Part shown: positions 53,968-61,736 of the stretch, in pieces
Position numbering within the stretch: position 1 is the first letter of the stretch
How the letters are laid out: every line of letters begins with the position of its first letter
NCBI RefSeq assembly: GCF_008386495.1
Contig: NZ_VTHJ01000002.1
Location: 327,891-391,890 of the forward strand
DNA length: 64,000 bases
Direction of reading: 5' to 3'
Source of the DNA: Streptomyces tailanensis
Lineage (GTDB): Bacteria > Actinomycetota > Actinomycetes > Streptomycetales > Streptomycetaceae
Position numbers and translations under genes: made by a program
Notes under the pieces: model-generated
The model's input: only the letters and a program-made list of their open reading frames with translations
Told to the model about the DNA's origin: nothing
Database searches by the model: none

Positions 53968-54234
53968 ATGAGCAGCATCGAGAACGCACTGAACAGCATG
54001 GAAATCCCCGTCGAGGGTGTCTTCCGCCTCGTCGCTCGCCCGACCCTGGGCACCCCGCGGATCGCCCGGATCGCCCGGGTCGCCGATGTGGCCCAGGCGG
54101 CCGGGGCGGTCGTGGCGGCCGGCGCCGCCGGTGTCGGTGTCGTCCAGGCCGCTGAGGCCAACGCCCTGGCGGCGGAGGCCAACGCCCAGAACGCGCAGCT
54201 CGCCGCCGCGGCCGGTGGCGCGCCCGTGGCCTGA
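53968..54234 (+). CDS. Linaridin-like RiPP precursor peptide
   Basis: 88 residues from ATG 53968, with GAGAGGAAG just upstream. Leader-like N-terminus MSSIENALNSMEIPVEGVFR, then RPTLGTP holding the PxxxTP motif (P25, T29, P30) typical of linaridin precursors. Residues 31-88 are extraordinary: RIARIARVADVAQAAGAVV, a Gly/Val/Ala stretch, then AEANALAAEANAQNAQLAAA; 26 of 58 are Ala and there is no Ser, Thr or Cys. If cleavage lies within the motif as in cypemycin, Thr29 would be the only residue able to form Dhb. A stem-loop follows the stop, usual for an abundant precursor transcript. Precursor status is inferred from size, motif and neighbours. Confidence 0.78.
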   Translation: MSSIENALNSMEIPVEGVFRLVARPTLGTPRIARIARVADVAQAAGAVVAAGAAGVGVVQAAEANALAAEANAQNAQLAAAAGGAPVA

Positions 54235-54258
54235 CAACCGGCGGTCAACTCATAGAAA

Positions 54259-54299
54259 CCCGCTGTCGGACCAGAGGCCTGTTCTGGTCCGACAGCGGG
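54259..54299 (+). terminator. Attenuator-like hairpin between precursor and modification genes
   Basis: CCCGCTGTCGGACCAGA (54259-54275) and TCTGGTCCGACAGCGGG (54283-54299) form a perfect 17-bp stem with a 7-base loop, 24 bases after the precursor stop and 48 bases before the LinH-like start. Expected to stabilise the precursor mRNA and let only part of transcription continue. Confidence 0.88.
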
Positions 54300-54347
54300 C
54301 TCTCCGCACGCAAAAACGTGATCAAGGCTACCAGGAAAAGAGGTTCC

Positions 54348-56267
54348 ATGAAACTCGTCCGAAGGATCACTTCCGCGGTGCCGGGCAGGTTCGCCTCAGC
54401 GGTGTTCAGCCCGATACCGGTCAGCCGGGACCGTGCGCTGGGCCTGTCGGAGCGGCTGGCCGCCGCGACGAGCCTCACCTCGTCCCTCGAATACCTCTCC
54501 CAGCGCCACGAGATGGGCAAGGGGGGCATGAACGACTGGGAGATCGCCAAGGACAGCATCGCTTATGCGAATCCCCTGGTGCGTCGGCTGATCGATATCG
54601 CCAGCGGACCACGGACCACGACAGCTCTGCACGTCACACGCGCTGCGGTCGCCTCCGCCATGCTGCTGCCGGGCAGGTCGAATTGGCGCGGCGCGGGCAG
54701 CCTCTTCCTCGGTGCGACCTCCGCCCTCCTCGGCCCTCGCCAGCACTACGGCGGCGACGGCGCCGACCAGGTGGCGACCCTCGTGCAGCTCGCCACCGGC
54801 GGCGCCCGCCTGGTGCCCTCGCCGGCCGCCAAGGACGCCCTGCTGTGGTACGTCGCCCTTCAGTCCAACCTCTCCTACCTGGTCTCCGGCTGGGTCAAGC
54901 TGCTCGGCCCGGACTGGCGCGACGGCTCCGCGCTTGCGGGCGTGATGCGCACCCACACCTACGGCCACGAGGGCATGCACACGTGGATCCGGAACAATCC
55001 CCGGGCCGCCAAGCTGCTCGCCCACAGCGTGCTGGCGCTGGAGTGCCTCTTCCCGCTCGCCTATCTCAAGGGGGGCCGGCTGACCCGTCCCGTCCTCGCG
55101 AGCGCCGCCGCGTTCCACCTGGCCAACGGCTACTTCATGGGACTCGGCAGGTTCGCCACCGCGTTCCCCGCGATGCACCCCCTGATCGCCTACACCTCGG
55201 CTCCCCGCACGCACTCCGCCGTCGCGGGACGCGACGACCGCGCTCTGCCGACCGCCCTCACCGTGCTCGCGGGGGCGACGGCGGCCGCGGCCGTCACCGC
55301 CGTACACCGGCGCATGCGCACCACGGAGGGCTGGCCGACCTCTCGTGTGCTGACGACCCGCCACGGCAACCGGCTGCAGTACGAGCAGATGGCGATGGGT
55401 GACGCCGAGCGGCCGGTCTTCGTATTCACCGCCGGTCTGCTGTCCACGAGCGAGCACTACGCCTGGATCAGCGAGCGCCTGTCCTTCGAGACCACGTACG
55501 GCGTCATCACCTACGCCCGCGCCGGATACGCCGGAAGCCGCCGCAGGGCGACCACCGTCTACCAACTGACGGAGTCCGTCGACGACCTCGTCGACCTGGT
55601 GAACGGGGCCGTGGCTCCGCACCGCAAGGTGATCCTGGTCGGCCACTCGATCGGCGGAGAACTCGTCCGCCGTGCCGTCAAGCACCTCGGCGACCGAGTG
55701 CAGGGTGTCGTGTACCTGGACTCCTCGCACCCGGACCAGTTCAACCGCTCCGCCCAGCAGAGGGTGACCGGCGCCGGCCTCGGCGGCTCCTTCGCGTCCA
55801 TGAGCCGGGCACTGCGCCTCGGCACCGGGGCCCTCCTCACGCGCCCGTGGTGGATCAAGGAACTGCCCGCCGCCTACCACGACAAGGTCTTCGCCCAGTA
55901 CGCGGACGCGCGGATGTGGTATGCGGCACGCCGCGAATGGGCGGCGCTGCAGGAGGACTTCAAGGCCTTCCCCGGGCGGCTCCACCGGATCGAAGGTGTG
56001 CCCGGCCTGGTGATCTCCGCCCAGCAGACGGTGGACCGCGACCCCGAGCAACTGCTGATGCACCGGGAACTCGCCGAGGCCCACCGCGGGGCGCCCAGGG
56101 AGACGGTGGTCATCGAGGGCGCGGGACACGACACCCTGCTGATCAACAGCCGTTACGCCAACCAGGTCACGGACCGCATCCTCGCGTTCTTCCAGGGCGT
56201 CGACGAGCGCTCCCGGGCACCCCGGCCCACCCGATCCGTCACACTCAAGAAGGAGACCACGCGGTGA
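54348..56267 (+). CDS. linH: LinH-like membrane protein with alpha/beta-hydrolase domain
   Basis: 639 residues from ATG 54348 (AAGAGG ahead). Residues about 85-330 are a multi-helix membrane part with conserved-looking motifs (DWEIAKDSIAYANPLVRRL, LWYVALQSNLSYLVSGWVKL, YGHEGMHTWIRNNP), similar to HTTM proteins. Residues about 350-620 form an alpha/beta-hydrolase with nucleophile elbow GHSIGGEL (Ser434) and late His in GAGHDTLLI (about 595). This fusion is the hallmark of LinH (CypH) in linaridin biosynthesis, a family that with LinL is connected to Thr dehydration or amino-acid epimerisation. Coupled to the LinL gene (GTGA overlap). Confidence 0.82.
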   Translation: MKLVRRITSAVPGRFASAVFSPIPVSRDRALGLSERLAAATSLTSSLEYLSQRHEMGKGGMNDWEIAKDSIAYANPLVRRLIDIASGPRTTTALHVTRAAVASAMLLPGRSNWRGAGSLFLGATSALLGPRQHYGGDGADQVATLVQLATGGARLVPSPAAKDALLWYVALQSNLSYLVSGWVKLLGPDWRDGSALAGVMRTHTYGHEGMHTWIRNNPRAAKLLAHSVLALECLFPLAYLKGGRLTRPVLASAAAFHLANGYFMGLGRFATAFPAMHPLIAYTSAPRTHSAVAGRDDRALPTALTVLAGATAAAAVTAVHRRMRTTEGWPTSRVLTTRHGNRLQYEQMAMGDAERPVFVFTAGLLSTSEHYAWISERLSFETTYGVITYARAGYAGSRRRATTVYQLTESVDDLVDLVNGAVAPHRKVILVGHSIGGELVRRAVKHLGDRVQGVVYLDSSHPDQFNRSAQQRVTGAGLGGSFASMSRALRLGTGALLTRPWWIKELPAAYHDKVFAQYADARMWYAARREWAALQEDFKAFPGRLHRIEGVPGLVISAQQTVDRDPEQLLMHRELAEAHRGAPRETVVIEGAGHDTLLINSRYANQVTDRILAFFQGVDERSRAPRPTRSVTLKKETTR

Positions 56268-56884
56268 GCACCCTGCGACGTTTCCCACTGAAGAATCTGT
56301 TCACCGGCGAAGGCGCGGGCTGGCGGATCGCCGGAGCCGCCATGCTGGTCGTCACCGTTGCGGGCCAGCACCCCTTCGAGCAGTTCTCCCGGTTCCGTTC
56401 CAAGGACCTGCTGTCCCTGGTGCCGAACTGGAAGTTCTTCGCCCCCAACCCCTGCATGCACGACAGCCACTTCCTGTACCGGACGGTGAACGCGGACGGC
56501 AACACCTCGGCGTGGCACGACTCGTTCACGGCGGAGACGCGCAAGCCCCAGCACATCGTGTGGTTCCCCACCCGCCGCGCGGACAAGGGGATCCACGACG
56601 CCTGCGCCGACATCCTCCCGACCCTCGAATTCAGGGGCTTCGCTGCGGCCTCACACTCCCCCGGGTACCGGCTGATCACCGAGCACCTGCGCGTCCTCAT
56701 CAGGTCCCAGGGCCCCGTGGCCGAGGAGGTCCGGGGCTTCCAGTTCGCCCTGGCCCGGGCCACCGGCTACGACACGCGCCACCGCCCTGACCTGCTGTTC
56801 GTCTCCCCCTTCGTCCCACTCGACCCGCAGGCCCCGGGCACCCCGCTGACGCGGGCCCCGGCCAAGACCCCCGCAAAGGTGTGA
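56264..56884 (+). CDS. linL: LinL-like protein
   Basis: 206 residues from a GTG overlapping the linH stop; AAGGAG is 10 bases upstream. One membrane helix near residues 20-35 (RIAGAAMLVVTVAGQ), then NWKFFAPNP (55-63) with MHDSHFLYRTVNADGN, and a soluble C-terminal region ending in a Pro/Ala tail. The size, single anchor and invariable pairing with LinH agree with LinL (CypL). No recognised enzyme fold. Expected to act with LinH at the membrane on the precursor. Confidence 0.72.
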   Translation: MSTLRRFPLKNLFTGEGAGWRIAGAAMLVVTVAGQHPFEQFSRFRSKDLLSLVPNWKFFAPNPCMHDSHFLYRTVNADGNTSAWHDSFTAETRKPQHIVWFPTRRADKGIHDACADILPTLEFRGFAAASHSPGYRLITEHLRVLIRSQGPVAEEVRGFQFALARATGYDTRHRPDLLFVSPFVPLDPQAPGTPLTRAPAKTPAKV

Positions 56885-56886
56885 TC

Positions 56887-57006
56887 ATGGACTTCGCCAC
56901 CACCTTCATCCTCCTCGGGATCCTCATATTCGTGATCGGCCTCCTCAAGGCGGGCCTGCGGCTCTCCAGGGACCGAGCGAAAAAGGACGGGAGGGAGCAC
57001 GAGTGA
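56887..57006 (+). CDS. 39-residue single-helix membrane protein
   Basis: ATG 56887, two bases after the linL stop, to TGA 57006. One hydrophobic helix (TTFILLGILIFVIGLLKAGL) followed by a charged tail (RLSRDRAKKDGREHE), so probably inserted with the tail in the cytoplasm. Tight spacing within the operon supports expression. Small membrane proteins are found in other linaridin clusters, but direct homology cannot be judged. Confidence 0.6.
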   Translation: MDFATTFILLGILIFVIGLLKAGLRLSRDRAKKDGREHE

Positions 57007-57045
57007 GCCGGGTGTGGACGGCCGCCGCGGGGCCGAGGCCGCGGG

Positions 57046-58938
57046 ATGAGTGACCATCTGGCCGGCCGGGGGCGGCACACACGCCCGCAGGACCCGCCGG
57101 TCAACCTGGAGAAGGAGGCCAAGCCCGGTGGCGGGCGGCGGGCCATGCACCGGGCGGTACCCCAGCTCAACCTGCACCTGTTGTGGGGCGAGGGAGCGAA
57201 GCCCTGGCGGGCCATGGGCCGGCATCGCCGGCTGGTCCTGCTCGGCATCCTCCTCGGTCTGCTGGGAGCCGCGACGTCCCTGGCCCAGCCCGCGGTCATC
57301 GGCGGACTGGTCGCCGCCGTCGACGAGGGGCGCTCGCTGACCGGCCCGATCATGGTGGGCGCGGCACTGTTCATCGCCGACGCCACCCTGGGCGCGCTCC
57401 ACTCGTACGTCATCGGGCTGGCCGGGGAGAACATCGTCTACGACATCCGCCGGACCCTGGCCTCGCGGCTGCTGCGCTCCCGCTTCCGGGCGTACAGCGG
57501 CCTGCAGCAGGGCGATGTGTTCCACCGGCTGGTCAGCGACACCATCCTCGCCCGCTCCACCATGACGCACGCGATCGACAGCATCCTCAACAACAGCTTC
57601 CTGGTCATCGGCGGGATCGCCCTGATGGCCTGGATCGACACCGTGCTGCTCACGGCAACCCTGGTCTGCCTCGGCGCGACCAGCATCGTCTCGCTCTATC
57701 TGGCGCGCGGCGTGCGGAAGGTGTCGGTGCTCAACCAGACCGACCTGGGCAACTTCGGCTCCGCCCTGATGCGGGTGCTGGGGGCGATGCCCACCGTGAA
57801 GGCTTCCCGGGCCGAGGCCCGGGAAGCCGAGGGGATCGCGGCCATCGCCCGGCGGGCCCGGAAGTCAGGGATCAAGGTGACGGTGATGTCGTCGCTGCTC
57901 GACCCGACCATGAGCATCGGCACCCAGCTCGCCCTGACGGTCGTCATCGGTCTGGGCGCGGCCCGCACCGCGACCGGGGCGATGGCCACCTCCGATCTGA
58001 CGGCGTTCATCCTCTACCTGTTCTACCTGGTGGCGCCGTTGCTGACGCTGTTCGAGTCGATCGCGCAGTTCCAGATCGGCAGAGCGTCGGTGGAGCGGCT
58101 CGCGGAACTCGGCAAGATCGAGGTCGAGACGGGCCCGGGCAGCAGCCGGTCGCCCGAACAGCCGGGTGCCGCCCGCCCGTTCGGGCGCGGGTACGAACCC
58201 GGACTCACCTTCGACGACGTCCGGTTCTCCTATCCCGGCAGCGACAAGGTCGTCCTCGACAGGATCTCCTTCACCGTCCCGTCCGAGGGGCTGACCGCCA
58301 TCGTGGGCCCCTCCGGCGGCGGCAAGTCCACCGTCTTCCAGCTGATCGAGCGGCTCTTCGACCCGGTGTCCGGGTCGATCCGCATCGACGGCACGGACAT
58401 CACCGACCTGCCGCTCAACCAGCTGCGCTCCATCGTCGGCTACGTCGACCAGGACCACACCCTGCTGCGCGGCACCATCCGGGAGAACCTCACCTACAGC
58501 GCGCCGGACGCCGGCGACAAGGACATCGCCGAGGCGCTGCGCATGGCCAACCTGACCGAGGTGATCGCCGGGCTGCCCCAGGGCCTCGACACCGCACTCG
58601 GCGACCGGGGCGCCGGTCTGTCCGGCGGCCAGCGCCAACGCCTCGCCATCGCCCGTACGTTGCTGCAGGCTCCCCGGTTCCTGCTGCTGGACGAGGCCAC
58701 CGCAAACCTCGACACCGAATCGGAGAACGCGCTGCGCGACAGCATCACGATGATCTCCGGATTCTGCGCGGTCATCGCCATCGCCCACCGGCTGTCCACC
58801 GTCACCGAGGCCCGGCAGATCGTCGTGCTCGACCAGGGACGGCTGCACGCCATCGGCACCCACGACGAACTCCACCGGCACAGCGACCTCTACCGGCGGC
58901 TCGCCCGGCTTCAGGAGCTCAGCGACGTGCCGTCCTGA
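57046..58938 (+). CDS. linT: ABC exporter of the RiPP cluster (LinT-like)
   Basis: 630 residues. A basic N-terminal extension of about 55 residues precedes a six-helix membrane domain (VLLGILLGLLGAATSLAQPA onward). ATPase domain: Walker A GPSGGGKST, Q-loop YVDQDHTLLRG, signature LSGGQRQR, Walker B FLLLDEATANLD and H-loop IAHRLST. No C39 peptidase domain, so leader removal must be done by another enzyme. Likely exports the mature peptide or gives self-protection, corresponding to CypT. Confidence 0.9.
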   Translation: MSDHLAGRGRHTRPQDPPVNLEKEAKPGGGRRAMHRAVPQLNLHLLWGEGAKPWRAMGRHRRLVLLGILLGLLGAATSLAQPAVIGGLVAAVDEGRSLTGPIMVGAALFIADATLGALHSYVIGLAGENIVYDIRRTLASRLLRSRFRAYSGLQQGDVFHRLVSDTILARSTMTHAIDSILNNSFLVIGGIALMAWIDTVLLTATLVCLGATSIVSLYLARGVRKVSVLNQTDLGNFGSALMRVLGAMPTVKASRAEAREAEGIAAIARRARKSGIKVTVMSSLLDPTMSIGTQLALTVVIGLGAARTATGAMATSDLTAFILYLFYLVAPLLTLFESIAQFQIGRASVERLAELGKIEVETGPGSSRSPEQPGAARPFGRGYEPGLTFDDVRFSYPGSDKVVLDRISFTVPSEGLTAIVGPSGGGKSTVFQLIERLFDPVSGSIRIDGTDITDLPLNQLRSIVGYVDQDHTLLRGTIRENLTYSAPDAGDKDIAEALRMANLTEVIAGLPQGLDTALGDRGAGLSGGQRQRLAIARTLLQAPRFLLLDEATANLDTESENALRDSITMISGFCAVIAIAHRLSTVTEARQIVVLDQGRLHAIGTHDELHRHSDLYRRLARLQELSDVPS

Positions 58939-59007
58939 CCGAAGTCCCCGACAGCAGAACAGACCTGACAGACCCGACAGGAGAACAGATCCCGACAGGA
59001 GTACCTG

Positions 59008-59199
59008 ATGAACGACTTCCTACTGACCCCGCTCGTGGTGGCCCTCGGCATCGTCGGCTTCCTGATCACCACCGGCGCCGTCAACGCTCCCGCCGTGATC
59101 GGCGCCACCCTCGTGGTGCTGCTCGGCGCCTGCTCCCAGGCCAGAAGGAACATCCGTCCGAGGACCGTCCCACCCAAGAAGCGGAGGCAGCACCCATGA
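59008..59199 (+). CDS. 63-residue two-helix membrane protein
   Basis: Two hydrophobic helices (LLTPLVVALGIVGFLITTGA and APAVIGATLVVLLGACS) and a strongly basic tail (RRNIRPRTVPPKKRRQHP). AGGAG seven bases ahead of the ATG; the stop overlaps the methyltransferase start (ATGA). Could be an immunity or assembly factor; no family recognised. Confidence 0.7.
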   Translation: MNDFLLTPLVVALGIVGFLITTGAVNAPAVIGATLVVLLGACSQARRNIRPRTVPPKKRRQHP

Positions 59200-60014
59200 G
59201 CACGTCCACCGAGCCCACACCGACCACGACGACCACCGCGACCACGTCGGCCGGCATCGTCGACGACATCGGCTACGGCCGTCAGTTCGACGGCTGGTAC
59301 CACCGGCTGTTCCCCGACGACGCGTCCGTCGTCGCCGAGGTCGAGCGCCTGGTCTCCCTCCACCCCGACCCGGCCTCGGGCACCGTCGAGTTCGGCGTCG
59401 GCACCGGGCGGATAGCGCTCCCGCTGTCGCGCCGGGTGGGCGGGATCACCGGCGTCGACTCCTCCCCCGAGATGCTCGACGTCCTGCGCCGGAACCTGAC
59501 CGACGACACCCCCGTCGAGCCCGTGCACGCCGACATCTGCACCTACACCGCCGACCGCACCGTGGGGCTCGTGTACTGCATCTGCGCCACCCTTTCCATG
59601 CTGCTCACCCCCGAGGAGCAGGAGCAGGCGGTGCGGCGCGCCGCCGGTCTGCTGGCCCCCGGCGGCAGGCTCGTCGTGGAGACCCACAACAAGCCGGCCA
59701 TCCTCGACCTGCACGAGGGCCGCAACCGCGCCACGTACTTCACGCCCTACCCGGAGCCCGGTACCGGGCTGCAGAGCCACTCCCAGTTGCTGCCCGAGTC
59801 GCTGTGGCACCTCGCCCACGTCTGGTACGAGGCCGACGGCACCACCCGCGTCGGCACGGAGGTGTCCCGGCTGACCGCGCCCGACGAGATGGACGCCTAC
59901 GCCCGTGCATCCGGCCTCGAACCGGAGGCCCGTTTCGGCGACTGGCCCGCCGAAACGGAGCTGTACACCGCGCACTCCCCGCTGGCGATCTGCACCTACG
60001 TCAAACCCTCGTAG
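59196..60014 (+). CDS. linM: SAM-dependent methyltransferase of the RiPP cluster (LinM-like)
   Basis: 272 residues. A Thr-rich start (STEPTPTTTTTATTSAG) precedes a class I fold: GTVEFGVGTGRIALPLSRRV (motif I), GVDSSPEMLDVLRRN, VYCICATLSMLLTPEEQ and APGGRLVVETHN. In cypemycin the related CypM dimethylates the peptide N-terminus; the same role is likely here. Coupled to the small membrane protein gene; last gene of the operon, convergent with the YcnI-like gene. Confidence 0.85.
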   Translation: MSTSTEPTPTTTTTATTSAGIVDDIGYGRQFDGWYHRLFPDDASVVAEVERLVSLHPDPASGTVEFGVGTGRIALPLSRRVGGITGVDSSPEMLDVLRRNLTDDTPVEPVHADICTYTADRTVGLVYCICATLSMLLTPEEQEQAVRRAAGLLAPGGRLVVETHNKPAILDLHEGRNRATYFTPYPEPGTGLQSHSQLLPESLWHLAHVWYEADGTTRVGTEVSRLTAPDEMDAYARASGLEPEARFGDWPAETELYTAHSPLAICTYVKPS

Positions 60015-60039
60015 CCCCGGCTCTGCCCCCGGGGACGCG

Positions 60040-60780
60040 TCAGGCGGAGCCGGTGCGGCGGCTCTTGAGCCACCACACGGCGCCGCCGAGGGCGAGTACG
60101 GCGGCGCCGATGCCGAGGGGCAGGGCGAGGGACATGCCGTCGTCCTCCTCGGTGCTGTTCGCCGCGGCCTGCTCCGAGGTGGCCGGTGTCGACGACTGCG
60201 GCGTCGGCTCTTTCGAGGCGGTGGTGGGTTCCTGGGTGGGCGTGGGGCTGACCGGCTCGGCGCCGGGTTCGGCCGCCGCCAGGTCCAGGCGGGGCGCGGG
60301 GTGGCCGTGTCCGTGACCGTCACCGCTCTCCTCTTCCTCCAGTTCGATCCAGCGGTCGACCTTGCCGTCGCTGTAGGACTGCAGCGTCTTGAAGACCAGG
60401 GACTTCGCGTCGGGCAACTGCCGTACGGTGACGACGTATTCGACGTCCTTCCCCACGGCGAGCTTCTCGCCCGACACGGTGTAGCCGCGCTCCGTAGGAG
60501 CGAACTTCCAGCCGTCGGGGCCGCTGCCGCCCTTGTAGGTGATGTCGGCGGGCGTGATGCCCTCGGGCAGGATCACCTCCAGCTTGGTGATGCCGGCGGA
60601 GGAGGACTCCGACGCCGCGGAGAAGGTCAGCTCGACGTTCTGGGCGAGGGCGCGGGCGCCTTCGGCTTCGACGTCCGCGTGGGCGGCGGCAGGCCCGGCG
60701 AACGCGACGGTGGCGGCGAGGACGGCTGCCGTGAGGGCGCCGAGGCGGCGGGCCGTGGCTGCCGGATGGGTGCGGGACAC
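60040..60780 (-). CDS. YcnI-like (DUF1775) membrane-anchored copper-associated protein
   Basis: 246 residues. Signal peptide (LGALTAAVLAATVAFAGPAAA) cleaved before AHADVEAEG, leaving the His near the mature N-terminus that binds Cu in this family. DUF1775 domain with KLEVILPEGI and GWKFAPTERGYTV, then a His-rich GDGHGHGHPAP, a Ser/Thr/Pro spacer and a C-terminal membrane helix (LALPLGIGAAVLALGGAVWWL) with basic stop. Such proteins are linked to copper acquisition. Convergent with the RiPP operon, about 220 bases from the response regulator. Confidence 0.85.
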   Translation of the reverse strand: MSRTHPAATARRLGALTAAVLAATVAFAGPAAAHADVEAEGARALAQNVELTFSAASESSSAGITKLEVILPEGITPADITYKGGSGPDGWKFAPTERGYTVSGEKLAVGKDVEYVVTVRQLPDAKSLVFKTLQSYSDGKVDRWIELEEEESGDGHGHGHPAPRLDLAAAEPGAEPVSPTPTQEPTTASKEPTPQSSTPATSEQAAANSTEEDDGMSLALPLGIGAAVLALGGAVWWLKSRRTGSA

Positions 60781-61003
60781 TACGGGACTCCCTGGTGTTC
60801 AGCGACGGGGCGGCCTTCGGGAAGCGGACGCCAAAGCGGTGGTTCGCTCCAGGAGTCGGATCGCCCCGGCGGGAAGTTCCCGGCCGATCAGGTGATCCAC
60901 ATCACACAGCCCACCCCGAGGCTCAGCACAGACACCGCCCAACCTGCTCCGACAGGGTCGGAGCACGCCTCGCGCTTCCGACAGTCACGAAGACCTGATC
61001 AGT

Positions 61004-61696
61004 GTGTTGATCGTCGATGACGAGCCCGGGCTTGTCGAAACGTTGTCCGTCGCCGTCGCCGTCGCCGAGGCCGGCTGGCGGCCGTATCCGGCGGGCGACG
61101 GGGAGAGCGCGCTGCGGGTGGCGCGTGCTTGTGCGCCGCACGTCGTCGTGCTGGACGGCATGCTGCCCGGCCTGGACGGGGTGCAGGTGCTGCGGCGGCT
61201 GCGCGACGAGAATCCGCGGCTGCCGGTTCTCATGCTGACGGCCCGGGACGCCCTAGAGCACCGTATCGAGGGGCTCTCGGCGGGCGCGGACGACTACGTC
61301 ACGAAGCCCTTCGCGCTGGAGGAGGTGGTGCTGCGGCTGTGTGGCCTGTTGCGCCGGGCCGGAGTCGAGGACGCGAAGTCCGACGACGACGTCCTGGTCG
61401 TCGGGGATCTGGTCCTGGCCGAGAAGACCCGCGAGGCGCACCGCGACGGGACTCCCATCGAGCTCACCGCCAAGGAGTCCGACCTGCTGTGGCTGCTGAT
61501 GAGCCACCCGCGCCAGGTGCTGGGCAAGGCGCAGATCCTCGACCACGTCTGGAGCAGTTCCTTCGATGTCAGCGGGAACCTCGTGGAGGCGTACATCTCC
61601 AACCTCCGCAAGAGGATCGACAAGGGCCGGGCGCCGATGATCCGCACGCTGCGCAGGATGGGGTACACCATCAAGCCCGCCGAGGAGGGCAGTTGA
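61004..61696 (+). CDS. OmpR-family response regulator
   Basis: 230 residues from a GTG at 61004. The frame is open upstream without another start, so a few residues may be missing. Receiver: LIVDDEPGLVETL, phosphorylation Asp in VVVLDGMLPGLDG, LMLTARDA and Lys in DDYVTKPFALEE. Winged-helix output: LTAKESDLLWLLMSHPRQVL and VEAYISNLRKRIDKG. The kinase follows at once but is truncated, so this regulator has lost its direct partner. Confidence 0.9.
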   Translation: MLIVDDEPGLVETLSVAVAVAEAGWRPYPAGDGESALRVARACAPHVVVLDGMLPGLDGVQVLRRLRDENPRLPVLMLTARDALEHRIEGLSAGADDYVTKPFALEEVVLRLCGLLRRAGVEDAKSDDDVLVVGDLVLAEKTREAHRDGTPIELTAKESDLLWLLMSHPRQVLGKAQILDHVWSSSFDVSGNLVEAYISNLRKRIDKGRAPMIRTLRRMGYTIKPAEEGS

Positions 61697-61736
61697 GGGG
61701 CGCGGGCGTTCGCTGCGGGCGCGGCTTCTGCTGTCC

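Noticed and set aside
57183..59195. A 943-residue frame ending in the methyltransferase
   Set aside because: The upstream two thirds are an out-of-frame reading of the ABC exporter; the methyltransferase begins at 59196.
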